NCBI GenBank assembly: GCA_026014585.1
Contig: JAOZIA010000019.1
Coordinates: 1 to 64,000, forward strand
Direction of reading: 5' to 3'
From: Candidatus Bathyarchaeota archaeon
Lineage (GTDB): Archaea > Thermoproteota > Bathyarchaeia > Bathyarchaeales > Bathycorpusculaceae
DNA: 64,000 nt
Shown here piece after piece: positions 1 to 8,136 of this stretch. How positions within the stretch are numbered: position 1 is the first letter of the stretch; every line of letters starts with the position of its first letter. Below the pieces are notes generated by a model. That model saw nothing but the letters and a program-made list of their open reading frames with translations. It made no database searches and was not told the DNA's origin. Both the position numbers and the translations under genes were made by a program.

Positions 1-589
1 CTTCTTCGAGGTCTTTGAGGGTGTTAACTCGGATGTATACGGGCGGTGTTTTCATGCTGCCATGTAGGAATGCTTCGGCTTCTTGCCGTCCGAAAAGCCC
101 AATGCAGTACTGGACAAACCAGAGGGGATGGAAGGTTTTGAGGCTTAACTGTTCCTCATCCGAAACCGCCGCCATAATGGGTTCCAATTTTTGTGTTAGC
201 AGAAAACCTAAGTACCCCTCGATTTCCCGCATGACTTCCCAGCCCAAAATGTTGCGTCCCATGCTTGCGATGTTTGAGGCTTCTTGGTAGCTGAATTTTT
301 GCCAGCCCTTAGATGTGCGGGTTTGATAAACATAAAGCCTAAGAAACGCTTGCAATCCCATGTTGAACTCGCCGATTTGCTTGGGTGCCATGGCGGTGTT
401 GATGTATTTGTCGATGAGGTTTTTGCGCCTTGTGGTTTCCACGACTAAGCCGTAGGCGTAGCGGATGGCGTTTGGGTTTTGGGCTTTAAGCTGCTTTATT
501 GTACGTGTAAGGGCGAGGTGCTCGCTGAGTTTTTGCATTTCCATCCAGCTCAAGGTTTCGATGGCGATTGTCCAAGCATCCTTCAACAA
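1..589 (-). CDS. NOL1/NOP2/Sun-type RNA cytosine-C5 methyltransferase, N-terminal part
   Basis: Translating the minus strand gives an uninterrupted reading frame that runs off the left edge of the window, so only about 196 N-terminal residues are visible. They match the helical NusB-like domain that precedes the catalytic domain in archaeal NSUN methyltransferases: NPNAIRYAYGLVVETTRR, LRLYVYQTR, GRNILGWE and LLTQKLEP, followed by FHPLWFVQYCIGLFGRQEA and TPPVYIRVNTLK, the usual entry to the RNA-binding/catalytic part. The family transfers methyl groups from SAM to C5 of cytosine in tRNA or rRNA. The catalytic cysteines lie outside the window. A TTG at 589 is the most upstream start after an in-frame TGA; an ATG at 544 would remove conserved-looking sequence. 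Confidence 0.82.
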   Translation of the reverse strand, partial: MLKDAWTIAIETLSWMEMQKLSEHLALTRTIKQLKAQNPNAIRYAYGLVVETTRRKNLIDKYINTAMAPKQIGEFNMGLQAFLRLYVYQTRTSKGWQKFSYQEASNIASMGRNILGWEVMREIEGYLGFLLTQKLEPIMAAVSDEEQLSLKTFHPLWFVQYCIGLFGRQEAEAFLHGSMKTPPVYIRVNTLKDLEE

Positions 590-659
590 ACTAGTTCACG
601 CCATATCAGTGCAGAACCTAGTAAATAAGCAAACCCGCATGGAAAACCCACTTACCAAC

Positions 660-721
660 CTATTTGGAGCCTAATAGGAGCCTATTAGAAACTCTATGCA
701 GAAACTATAGAGGGGAGGTCC
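660..721 (+). repeat. Dispersed intergenic repeat, copy A
   Basis: Contains the palindromic core CTATTTGGAGCCTAATAG (660-677), which overlaps a second palindrome CTAATAGGAGCCTATTAG (671-688), followed by the tail ATGCAGAAACTATAGAGGGG ending in AGGTCC at 721. The same core plus tail recurs near 18.0, 51.5 and 56.6 kb. This copy lies between the 3' end of the DUF488 gene and the 5' end of the methyltransferase gene. Confidence 0.8.
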
Positions 722-752
722 GTAATGGCACTTTTCCAGCCAAAAACGGGGG

Positions 753-1331
753 TTATTTGCTTGCAAAATCCGAAAGCATGCGTTGCGGGGTTTCTTTGCT
801 GTAGAGCGGATAAGTGATTTTTGTGCCCTCCACCTGCGCCAGCTCGTTTAGGTGATGACTGATGCAGCTGTCAACGCCCAAAATATGCTCCACCTTGATG
901 TGGCGAATAACCAGCGCGTCCGCGATGAGGTTTCGGTGACAACGCGACGGCATTGCCTCAGAGCACATCAAAGCCACCGTGTTCTCCCTTGCCAACCCAA
1001 TAACGCTCAGAAGATTTTCTGTGAAGTCTTTGGTTTGCATAAAATCCGCGTACCCCTGAAAACCCGTATTCTTCAAAGCCAAATTCGCCGAGTCTTTGAT
1101 TGGTCTGCGTAGTCCGCCGATTCCTGGTATGTGCGTGTATTTTATTTCGTTGCGTTTGAGGGTGTATGGTAGGGTTTCTTTGTTGAATTGTGGATTATGT
1201 CTGCTGTGGGGTACAGTGCGCACGTCAATAACCAATGTAACTTGAAATGCCTTAAGAAGCTCAATGAGCTCGTCCACGGTTCGGGTTGAGTGCCCAATCG
1301 TGTAAACAGTCAAGGCAGGCTTCTTAAACAA
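753..1331 (-). CDS. DUF488 family protein
   Basis: A 192-residue protein with the DUF488 signature: the N-terminal YTIGHSTR, then VIDVRTVPHSR, the central GFQGYADFM and a C-terminal VALMCSEAMPSRCHRNLIA in which the Cys, Glu and CHR residues are the conserved core. The family is widespread in bacteria and archaea and its biochemical role is unproven. The start is a TTG preceded by AGGGGTG seven bases upstream; a second TTG lies seven codons in. It stands alone, separated from the upstream methyltransferase gene by a copy of the dispersed repeat. Confidence 0.85.
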   Translation of the reverse strand: MFKKPALTVYTIGHSTRTVDELIELLKAFQVTLVIDVRTVPHSRHNPQFNKETLPYTLKRNEIKYTHIPGIGGLRRPIKDSANLALKNTGFQGYADFMQTKDFTENLLSVIGLARENTVALMCSEAMPSRCHRNLIADALVIRHIKVEHILGVDSCISHHLNELAQVEGTKITYPLYSKETPQRMLSDFASK

Positions 1332-1389
1332 CCAATCACACCCCTAACCACTCTATAGCATTCATGAAATATAAAACAAAACAAACCAG

Positions 1390-2364
1390 CTAACACTCAA
1401 CTAAATCCGCAATAACATCTAACGGATTCTGTAGCCCCGCGAGCTTCTCTTTCACATCAAACCGTTGCCCCAACAATTTTTCTGCCAACGCCTGTGCACC
1501 AGAAATTTCTGATTTAAAAATTGGGAAACCCCCCTCCATTAAGTAATCGTTGACTTCCTGCTTCTCAAATGCGTTAAGCACAATCGCTGGTGTTCCCTGC
1601 AATGCGGCTTCCCGCGTGATTGTTCCGCCCACACCAATGAAAAGGTCCGCTTGCGCTACCAGGCTGGCTGAATCCACAAACCCTTGAGGAACAATCAGGT
1701 CCTCAATGTTATCTCGGCGATACCGGTCCAAATATACTACACGTGCGATTTTGCTAAGATTCTTTGTGAGCTGCAGGATGTCCATTTGTTTTTGGGCATA
1801 AATCGCTTTGTCCTCAAGGGGTCGAATTACCACAAGAGGTCTGCCAAAACCATAATCCACTGCTGGCTTAAACCCTTGAATCCACGCAACCTCATCCACA
1901 CTGTCAAAATCAACAATCGCCCCATCAGACACATACCTCTCCACGGCATCATCAGCAATCGAGGACGACTTCACAATATACTTTGATAGCGGCAACGTAA
2001 GCTTATGAACAGCATACGCGTATGGCGTGTCAACTGTTGTAATGACTGGTTTTCCTAAGCCAAATGCGACACGGCACAAGTCAGCTGAACCATGCGAAAT
2101 TGCTACGTCAAACTCTTGGTTCTTAAAAATTTTGCACATTTCCACCTGACGCAAAACTCCGCTTTCAAGCCGCGACATCAACGACTCAGGGTTGTATTCC
2201 CCAAATGCTCTCACTTCTTCTTTGAGGAACTCTGCCATTGTTGTGGTGTCTGGGTGTTTGCGGGTGGTTATGAAAACCTGATGCCCCCTGCTACGTAAGT
2301 GCCTAGCGATTGCTACGCCGTAGCGCATGTGCTTTCCAGTTAAGGCATCATACCAGACTTTCAC
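1390..2364 (-). CDS. DUF354 family GT-B-like protein
   Basis: A 324-residue protein of the archaeal DUF354 family, whose fold resembles GT-B glycosyltransferases and UDP-GlcNAc epimerases. It begins with KVWYDALTGKHMRYG and shows the family's glycine-rich C-terminal motif GVGGTITREAALQGTPAI, where GT-B enzymes bind a nucleotide sugar. The exact reaction is unknown. It is the last gene of a tight three-gene set with a HAD phosphatase and an ATP-grasp enzyme, only two bases after the HAD stop codon, with GGT six bases before its GTG start. The grouping suggests modification of a surface glycan or polar headgroup (inference). Confidence 0.78.
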   Translation of the reverse strand: MKVWYDALTGKHMRYGVAIARHLRSRGHQVFITTRKHPDTTTMAEFLKEEVRAFGEYNPESLMSRLESGVLRQVEMCKIFKNQEFDVAISHGSADLCRVAFGLGKPVITTVDTPYAYAVHKLTLPLSKYIVKSSSIADDAVERYVSDGAIVDFDSVDEVAWIQGFKPAVDYGFGRPLVVIRPLEDKAIYAQKQMDILQLTKNLSKIARVVYLDRYRRDNIEDLIVPQGFVDSASLVAQADLFIGVGGTITREAALQGTPAIVLNAFEKQEVNDYLMEGGFPIFKSEISGAQALAEKLLGQRFDVKEKLAGLQNPLDVIADLVEC

Positions 2365-2366
2365 GG

Positions 2367-2855
2367 TTAAACCTTCAAGAATTGACAGTTTGCCCTTTCA
2401 GCAGCTTTCTGGTCCCCTTCAGTATTGCCCACAAAGAGAATCCTGCTAAAGTCAACCCCGAGCTTCTCCTTAGCCAAAACAAGCTGCTTAAACCTATCCA
2501 AACTTATCTCGCGAGTGATGATGAAGTCAAAACGCAGATTTAGCGCTTTACTGATTTCGTCTGCTAATGCTTCGCCTTGCATGGTGACAAGAGCTTTGCG
2601 TTCAAAATGGTATTTTTCGAAGAGTTCTATGACGTTTTGGTTAACAGTCGCTTTTTTCCATGCCTCAGCTTCCAGTTTACTCCAAACTCTGAACACTTCT
2701 TTTTTTGCTTGCACATCAAGACCCGCGATGGTTTTGGTTACGGGTTTAACATCGTCGGTTTTGGCGTGCTTCTTTATTTCGGCTTCTAATTTTTTATAAT
2801 CAATGGGTAAATTCACTATGGTTCCGTCTAAATCAAAAATCACCGCATCAATCAC
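2367..2855 (-). CDS. HAD-superfamily hydrolase
   Basis: 162 residues with the HAD core: motif I DLDGT at residues 8-12, a helical cap, motif III lysine around KLGVDF, and motif IV ILFVGNTEGDQKAA. These support an aspartate-nucleophile phosphatase acting on a small phosphorylated metabolite. At 162 residues it is short for the family. Its GTG start overlaps the TGA of the upstream ATP-grasp gene (GTGA), so the two are translationally coupled. The substrate cannot be read from sequence. Confidence 0.8.
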   Translation of the reverse strand: MIDAVIFDLDGTIVNLPIDYKKLEAEIKKHAKTDDVKPVTKTIAGLDVQAKKEVFRVWSKLEAEAWKKATVNQNVIELFEKYHFERKALVTMQGEALADEISKALNLRFDFIITREISLDRFKQLVLAKEKLGVDFSRILFVGNTEGDQKAAERANCQFLKV

Positions 2856-3925
2856 TGATACATCTCTCCAATAATTTTGCCATTAAACACAATGCGTCCA
2901 GGCGCATCCATATGCCGAATCCAGAACACTTCTGCTGGCAACGGGTTGTACTTTTCCAGTTTAGGCACCTCTTCTTTGTAGGCAAGTTTAGTGTAAAGAT
3001 ACGGGATGTTGATTGCGTAGTCTTGCCGTATGACTTTGCTTGCAAAACTGAAAAAGAACGAGGTCGTAAACATTCTGCCAGGGTTAATCTCAGTCACGCA
3101 GGGGACGCCGTCCTTGTTTTCTTTGAGGTCCACGCTTGCTATACCGCTAAAGTTGCCATCAATAGCCAACACCGCTTCGGTGCCGACTTTGTTGACGATT
3201 TCGTTGTGCACGGTTTTTTGCACTGCGGGAGTTCCCATGATGCCTGAGGGTGCAAGATAAGCATAAATGTACTCTAAACGTTCCCGGGACATCGACGTGA
3301 TTAGTTCGCCATCTTTCCAGACGCTGTGAAACGCGATGTTTCTGCCTGGTAAATGCTCCTGCGCAATGAACTCCCAATCTACATTGCGGGCTTTCCAGTA
3401 ACGAATCCACGACACCGCTGTTTCCCGATTGTCTGCAGGTGTGCTTCCACGTCCGCCAGCACCATGAGTTGCGCGTATCCAAATGGGACTGCCCAGTTCC
3501 TCAAAGGCGCGGTCGATGTCTTCTTCTTTTTTGATGAGGATGGTTTTGGCAACTGGTATGTCTTTTTGTTTCCAGACGCGTGCGGATTCAAATTTGTCTT
3601 GGCATGCCAGTACTGCCTGTTTTGAGGGTAAGTAGACGGGTGCGTTGAGTTTTTCTCGGTTTTCTGAGATGACTTCGACTTCTACGTCTGGTTGGGCATG
3701 GAGGAAATCAATGTTTTCTTTTTGGATTATCTCGTTTAGTGTGTCTATGTAGCTTGGGTCTTTGGCAAGTGGTACCTTGTAGGTTGTTTTAGTTGGTGCC
3801 ATAAACTGAAAGTACTCGCTGGCTTCTGTGCCAACTATGTGCATTTGTTCGGGCGCGATTTGAAGTGACTTGACAAAGTTTATGCCTGCTGGTCCACCTG
3901 CTCCCGTGCAAAGAATCCTTTTCAT
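2852..3925 (-). CDS. ATP-grasp domain enzyme (carbamoyl-phosphate-synthase-like)
   Basis: 357 residues. The N-terminus has a Rossmann-like pre-ATP-grasp domain (ILCTGAGGPAGINFVKSL). It is followed by an ATP-grasp domain with KFESARVWKQKDIPVAKT, the glycine-rich loop ATHGAGGRGS, EHLPGRNIAFHSVW and the Mg-binding stretch GIASVDLKENKDGVPCVTEINPGRM, where the Glu and Asn are the metal ligands. Such enzymes join a carboxylate to an amine or thiol with ATP hydrolysis. It is the first gene of the ATP-grasp/HAD/DUF354 set. The substrate is unknown; amino acid ligation onto a sugar or lipid is possible. Confidence 0.82.
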   Translation of the reverse strand: MKRILCTGAGGPAGINFVKSLQIAPEQMHIVGTEASEYFQFMAPTKTTYKVPLAKDPSYIDTLNEIIQKENIDFLHAQPDVEVEVISENREKLNAPVYLPSKQAVLACQDKFESARVWKQKDIPVAKTILIKKEEDIDRAFEELGSPIWIRATHGAGGRGSTPADNRETAVSWIRYWKARNVDWEFIAQEHLPGRNIAFHSVWKDGELITSMSRERLEYIYAYLAPSGIMGTPAVQKTVHNEIVNKVGTEAVLAIDGNFSGIASVDLKENKDGVPCVTEINPGRMFTTSFFFSFASKVIRQDYAINIPYLYTKLAYKEEVPKLEKYNPLPAEVFWIRHMDAPGRIVFNGKIIGEMYQ

Positions 3926-4082
3926 TAATTTACCCCGTCTCTTTGTTATCTTTTTAGGTTAGATGATTAATACATGTGACCAAGTTAATATTTTTATCCA
4001 ACCCCTTGGCAAAGAAAAAATTTAATACAAAATACACAACCATCTAAACTAAAGGTGCACTACACTGTCCATCTCAGGATTC

Positions 4083-4991
4083 ATGATAGTAAAAAATGGC
4101 TTAAAACAAGGCTACCCCTTTGTTGAAGCAATCGCTTCCGCTCTTCCTATCTGTGATGAATTTCTAATATCAGATGGTTACTCAACTGATGGCACCTATG
4201 AAGTACTCAAAAAACTGCCTGAGCTAAACAAAAAAATTATACTTTCCCAAGATGAGTGGCCAAACACGGGTTTAATGGCGCTCTCCACAGTTTCTAACAT
4301 TTTGCGCTGGAAATGCAAAGGCAAACACCTCTTCTACATGCAAGCCGCCGAAGTCATACACGAAGACAACCTAAACGTGATAGCATCCTTGCCTGAAATT
4401 TATCCTGATACTGAAACTTTCTGCTTTCCGTATGTTACTGTGATTGGAAACTATAAAATCGCGGATGAGGCGCGGTTGCGGTTTTGCCAAAACCTGCCTT
4501 GGCTGGAGGCTACGGGGGATGCGTGGGCTTTGAGTGTGACCAAAAAATTTGTGCGTGCTGAGGCAAGGCGGAATTTGAAGAGTCCAAAAAGTTTTCTTAA
4601 TCTTGTTGGCAGAGGTGTGGAGTGGCGTTTTGCAAGTTGCATGAACAACACGCGCTCTCGAATGATTTATTTGCCCAAAGAAATCATCCGCTACCCTGCC
4701 CTGTTTAAAACCAACTACATCGAACGCTGCAAGGAACACAAAGAATACTTTAAGCTACCTGAATTTCACAAGTTCGTTGACGAGTTAGAGCAGATGGGTG
4801 AGGACGATTTTGTAGAACGCACAGTAGCCATGCATCATCAACACTATTTCAAGTACAGTGCGCACTACAAAGGCGATTTCGCAACGCTCAAACTTGAGGA
4901 CCACCCAAAAATAATGCATGAACTCCTCGTTAGCAAACAGGAAAGCTACACAGTGCGCGACAGTATCTTAGAGAAAATCGCCAACTCCTAA
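4083..4991 (+). CDS. Glycosyltransferase family 2-like protein
   Basis: A GT-A-type protein of about 302 residues. The N-terminus shows a truncated nucleotide-sugar-binding pattern (CDEFLISDGYSTDGTYEVL), in which DGYSTDGT corresponds to the family's D-G-S-x-D-x-T region. Family members usually start a few residues earlier with an ISGF-type beta strand; here SISGF is encoded directly upstream of the ATG in the same frame (4068-4082) with only a CTG (4065) available as start, seven bases after GGTG. No membrane segment is visible. It is monocistronic and divergent from the ATP-grasp cassette, which fits a role in glycan assembly. Acceptor and donor are unknown. Confidence 0.72.
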   Translation: MIVKNGLKQGYPFVEAIASALPICDEFLISDGYSTDGTYEVLKKLPELNKKIILSQDEWPNTGLMALSTVSNILRWKCKGKHLFYMQAAEVIHEDNLNVIASLPEIYPDTETFCFPYVTVIGNYKIADEARLRFCQNLPWLEATGDAWALSVTKKFVRAEARRNLKSPKSFLNLVGRGVEWRFASCMNNTRSRMIYLPKEIIRYPALFKTNYIERCKEHKEYFKLPEFHKFVDELEQMGEDDFVERTVAMHHQHYFKYSAHYKGDFATLKLEDHPKIMHELLVSKQESYTVRDSILEKIANS

Positions 4992-5048
4992 ACTCTTTAG
5001 CAAAAAACCTTATCAACAAGAAGAAAAACAATACAACAGCAAACCTGT

Positions 5049-5126
5049 GGGCCGGTCGTCTAGCCTGGTTAGGACGTTGGCTTTACGAGCCAAAGGTCGC
5101 CGGTTCAAGTCCGGCTCGGCCCACCA
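5049..5126 (+). tRNA. tRNA-Val (anticodon UAC)
   Basis: A complete cloverleaf can be folded: acceptor arm GGGCCGG/TCGGCCC (one G-U), D arm, anticodon stem TTGGC/GCCAA with loop TTTACGA giving anticodon TAC at 5084-5086, and T arm GCCGG-TTCAAGT-CCGGC. The discriminator base is A (5123) and the CCA end is encoded (5124-5126). No intron is present. It reads GUA and related valine codons. Confidence 0.96.
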
Positions 5127-5214
5127 CAAATTCTGGTTGTTGCTTGTTGTTGTCACATTGTTTTTTATAGTTAGCTTAGCCGCTAGGATATAGGTGTCTT
5201 TGGAGGTGACGTGT

Positions 5215-5379
5215 TTGCCTAAGAAAGATGATGATTTGCGGCGTACTGCGCCTCGTGTGACTGTTCCTGAACCCGAGATGACCAAGGATCACCAGTATAG
5301 GTGTCCATTGGACCAGGCGGTTTATTCTGACCGTAAAGAGTACAATAAGCATTGCAAAGAAGAGCATGATGTCCTATAA
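5215..5379 (+). CDS. Small hypothetical protein with C/H-rich C-terminus
   Basis: A 54-residue protein. The start is chosen at TTG 5215 because GGAGGTGA lies six bases upstream (5201-5208). The C-terminal part, YRCPLDQAVYSDRKEY followed by NKHCKEEHDVL, looks like a degenerate C2H2-type finger (one Cys, then H-C-x3-H), so single metal binding is possible but not certain. The N-terminal half is charged and proline-rich. It follows tRNA-Val by about 90 bases. I do not recognise a characterised family. Confidence 0.6.
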   Translation: MPKKDDDLRRTAPRVTVPEPEMTKDHQYRCPLDQAVYSDRKEYNKHCKEEHDVL

Positions 5380-5454
5380 ATTAAGGGCTAATCTGTGAAA
5401 ATTGCGGTTGAGTTTAGGTTAACGTAAAAGTTGATGGTTTGGTGCTAGGTTGGT

Positions 5455-5610
5455 TTAGCGTATGGCTTCGTCGATTCTGCTTTCGCGTTTGGTTTGTGTG
5501 ACTTCTTTGAAGAGTTCGATGCATTCTTCTTTGGTTGGTGCTTCTACGGCTATGCTACCGTATGCGCCTATGTCTATTCGGTATTTTTTTCCTTCATCTT
5601 TTATGCTCAT
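5455..5610 (-). CDS. Very small conserved-looking protein (51 aa)
   Basis: A 51-residue frame on the minus strand reading MSIKDEGKKYRIDIGAYG, then SIAVEAPTKEECIELFKEV and a charged end TQTKRESRIDEAIR. A purine-rich GAGGGAGAGGG stands just upstream of the ATG, an unusually strong ribosome-binding site. The alternation of charged and hydrophobic residues suggests a beta strand followed by an amphipathic helix. No family is recognised. The protein-like composition and ribosome-binding site support a real gene; it converges with the preceding small gene. Confidence 0.55.
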   Translation of the reverse strand: MSIKDEGKKYRIDIGAYGSIAVEAPTKEECIELFKEVTQTKRESRIDEAIR

Positions 5611-5696
5611 GAGTCCCTCTCCCTCTCATGTATAAACCAAAATTGGCTTATAATTTATTGCAGTGTGCATTATCTACATTATAAGCTTAATCCCTG

Positions 5697-6452
5697 TTAA
5701 CTGAGAAAATCCCTGATTTTTCTTGCATTAAAAACAACAAAACCCGCAGTTTTCAAGTAACCGCCAACACGCGAAATCACTCCCGCTGCATCCGTTCCAA
5801 GCTTACAAGTTAACACCTGATCAAAAAGACCCAAAGACTCAACATCAACAACATCCCGATTCAACCGTGTCCGCTCTAAAACCTCCAAAACCCTGCTCTT
5901 GGACGCCCCCAAAACAATTAATCTGTCCAGAAGGGAATCCCGCCAAAGCGTCAACTTATCAATTTGACCCGTCGAAAGCTCAGCCTCCAAAACGCCTTCA
6001 TCCAAATTAATGCCCATAACCTTGATGGTTATAGGTAAGCCTTCACGTAACCCCCACAACTCCGCAATTTTTGGAAGCTCAACAGGTTTTTCCTCCATCA
6101 AAACTTCCCGCAGATGCCTCAGCGAGACCTTAGCCTGAAAAATTTTTGGTTCAATCACTCCAACATCCACTGCAAGAAAGCTGGGGTTTGAGTTTTTCTT
6201 AATTAACCCTTTAAGCTCCATGCCAACCTGTACGTTTTCTATGGTGGTTGGGGCTAAACCGATTTCTTTAGCAATAAAATTCTTGGCAAATTCCTCATCC
6301 TCACCCATAACTGAAACCTGCACCCAGCCGCCTGCGTTGCCAACGATTTTAGCTTGCACATCAAGTTCTTCAAAGGTGGTTTGTAAGAAATCGTCGATTT
6401 CTTTTAATTGGTGCCCGCGTGGAGCTTTGGTTAACAATGTTAGAGTGGTCAT
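5697..6452 (-). CDS. DUF2110 family protein
   Basis: A 251-residue archaeal DUF2110 protein of unknown biochemical function. It has an N-terminal alpha/beta domain (TLLTKAPRGHQLKEIDDFL), a central beta-rich part (KGLIKKNSNPSFLAVDVGV, possibly OB-like) and a C-terminal domain beginning DSLLDRLIVLGASKSRVLEV. Its ATG overlaps the stop of the HD gene (ATGA). It is the last gene of the TFE-alpha operon; TFE and DUF2110 are often linked in archaea, which hints at a role in transcription or RNA metabolism (inference). Confidence 0.8.
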   Translation of the reverse strand: MTTLTLLTKAPRGHQLKEIDDFLQTTFEELDVQAKIVGNAGGWVQVSVMGEDEEFAKNFIAKEIGLAPTTIENVQVGMELKGLIKKNSNPSFLAVDVGVIEPKIFQAKVSLRHLREVLMEEKPVELPKIAELWGLREGLPITIKVMGINLDEGVLEAELSTGQIDKLTLWRDSLLDRLIVLGASKSRVLEVLERTRLNRDVVDVESLGLFDQVLTCKLGTDAAGVISRVGGYLKTAGFVVFNARKIRDFLS

Positions 6453-6979
6453 ATTTGATGCCCCAATAATCCAGTTATTTCTTCATGCAGCTTTCTAACT
6501 CTTTCTGCTGCTTCACTTCTTCCATCCTCCTCCAAACGCCGCAACTCAACCTCGATGCTGGTTTTTCTTGTACCATCAATGAGTTTGTCAGCGTAACCCA
6601 CAATTTTTTCTTCTAACGTTTGAGGAATGTAGTTGTCTTTTGGCCAGCCCAGCCAATCCGCTTCTTCTTGTGAGATTCCTGCGCCAACGTGACGCTTGAT
6701 AATGTTGATTACTTCTTGAGGTAACCCTAGCTGCTGCGCAAGTTGAACTCCTGCTATAGCGTGCTCTACGGTGTGGGTTTTGCTGCGTCCCAAATCATGA
6801 AGCAACGCTCCCGCCTCCACCAGTTCAACGTTAACATCAAAACCCTTCTGGGATAGTTCACGTGCGATTTGCACGGATAGGTTTGCTACTGCTTGACAGT
6901 GCATAATCACTTTTTCTGAGCATTGATTATCCTGTAGAAGTTGGGTTGCTTGCTCCCGTGTGGGAAGCTGGTTATTCAC
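6449..6979 (-). CDS. HD-domain phosphohydrolase (TIGR00295-like)
   Basis: A 176-residue HD-domain protein. The metal-binding residues of the fold are visible: the first His in IMHCQAVANLSV, the HD pair in GALLHDLGRSK, and the downstream His and Asp in HTVEHAIAGV, IIKRHVGAG and VGYADKLIDG. These coordinate divalent metal in phosphohydrolases that act on nucleotides or cyclic phosphates. The substrate is unknown. It overlaps TFE-alpha by eight bases and DUF2110 by four, so all three are probably co-translated. Confidence 0.82.
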   Translation of the reverse strand: MNNQLPTREQATQLLQDNQCSEKVIMHCQAVANLSVQIARELSQKGFDVNVELVEAGALLHDLGRSKTHTVEHAIAGVQLAQQLGLPQEVINIIKRHVGAGISQEEADWLGWPKDNYIPQTLEEKIVGYADKLIDGTRKTSIEVELRRLEEDGRSEAAERVRKLHEEITGLLGHQI

Positions 6980-7484
6980 CGAGTTCCTTCCTTAAAACCT
7001 CAACTTTAGCTGAGAGATGCTCAATCATTATTTCATTGTCAAAATGCACCAATGGCTTGTCACAAACTGAGCAGTGAAAAACTGATTCTACTGCATCCTC
7101 AAAAGTTACCCGTTTACATTCAGGCGAATGACAATAATAGAAGTCATGGGTTCGCTCATAATCCAAACGCACGTTGAGTTTTTCTAGAACACGGCGTTTT
7201 TGGCTTAAAATAAATCCTTCTAACTGGTCGGCTTGGAGTTTCCAGTGGAAAATAAACCATCCTGTCTTGGGGTCACGGGTTCGCCTAAGACTAACTAGGG
7301 AGTGGTCGTAGAGTTTGTATAGGATTTTGCGAACTGAGTTTAGGCGTATGCCTGTTTTGTTGGCTATTTCATCATCAGTTATTTCTTCTACGCCTTTTAG
7401 GTGTTCGATAAGTTTAACGGCGTCTTCATCGCCAAGAGCCATAGCAACCTTTGTTAAAGTAGACTCATCAATTGTAGATAGCAT
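6972..7484 (-). CDS. tfe: Transcription initiation factor E subunit alpha
   Basis: A 170-residue TFE-alpha. It consists of a winged helix (DEEITDDEIANKTGIRLNSV-type region followed by RKILYKLYDHSLVSLRR) and a C-terminal zinc ribbon (FYYCHSPECKRVTFEDAVE and FHCSVCDKPLVH, four Cys as CxxxxC/CxxC). TFE-alpha helps TBP/TFB open promoter DNA and stabilises the open RNA polymerase complex. The inner ATG at 7484 is preferred; the frame opens further upstream at 7523 but those residues do not look conserved. It leads a three-gene overlapping operon. TFE-beta, its partner, lies in this window at 59.0 kb. Confidence 0.92.
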   Translation of the reverse strand: MLSTIDESTLTKVAMALGDEDAVKLIEHLKGVEEITDDEIANKTGIRLNSVRKILYKLYDHSLVSLRRTRDPKTGWFIFHWKLQADQLEGFILSQKRRVLEKLNVRLDYERTHDFYYCHSPECKRVTFEDAVESVFHCSVCDKPLVHFDNEIMIEHLSAKVEVLRKELGE

Positions 7485-7560
7485 AATCAAGTTTCCTAGA
7501 CCATAATAATGTATTATGCTCAAATAAAACTTTTATTACTTAAAACGAGGAAAACCCCTG

Positions 7561-8136
7561 TTAACTTCGGATTTTCTTACCCCGCGTCTGTGGTACAACA
7601 CCCATTTCTGCATCATCATATTTCACGGCTAACTCCTTTCCTTCAAAGAAGCGATCAAGAAAAATCGCCAAAGCCGAACACTCCGAATGCGGCTGATTCC
7701 CAACTGCAACATTAAAATCCGAGACCTCGCTGGAGTAAAATTCGCCAGGAACTTTTTGGCTACCCACAAGAACCATGATTGGTTTGTTTTGTGCTTTAAT
7801 TCGGTTTAAAACGTCGCTGGATTGGATGTTTTCACCATACACCGTCAAATGAACCACGATGCCGCCTTCATCATGCCACTGCCGAACCTCACTTTTCCAA
7901 GACGTCCCCATCCTAAAAGCAAACTCTCCACCCCAATGCCCCGTGAGCTTCTCCACAGTTTGCTGGATGCTTTTGTCTTCAATGTCAGCGAGTATAAAAC
8001 CTGAAGCGCAAAGCGCCCGTGCCGTCAAAGCAACATGAGTGGTTAAACGGGCATCCCTTTGTAGTCTGTGTCCCCATCTTAGAATAACAATTTTTGGCGT
8101 TTTGCCATTAAGGTTTTGAGAGCTGGACTTTTCCAT
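7561..8136 (-). CDS. trm56: tRNA (cytidine(56)-2'-O)-methyltransferase Trm56
   Basis: A 191-residue SPOUT-fold enzyme specific to archaea that methylates the ribose of C56 in the tRNA T-loop. Diagnostic stretches are ILRWGHRLQRDARLTTHVAL at the N-terminus, VVHLTVYGENIQ in the middle, and the knot region IMVLVGSQKVPGEFYSSEVS followed by FNVAVGNQPHSECSALAIFL, which binds SAM. The start overlaps the 3' end of hflX by 29 bases. It lies in the minus-strand information-processing run behind MBF1 and HflX. Confidence 0.93.
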   Translation of the reverse strand: MEKSSSQNLNGKTPKIVILRWGHRLQRDARLTTHVALTARALCASGFILADIEDKSIQQTVEKLTGHWGGEFAFRMGTSWKSEVRQWHDEGGIVVHLTVYGENIQSSDVLNRIKAQNKPIMVLVGSQKVPGEFYSSEVSDFNVAVGNQPHSECSALAIFLDRFFEGKELAVKYDDAEMGVVPQTRGKKIRS

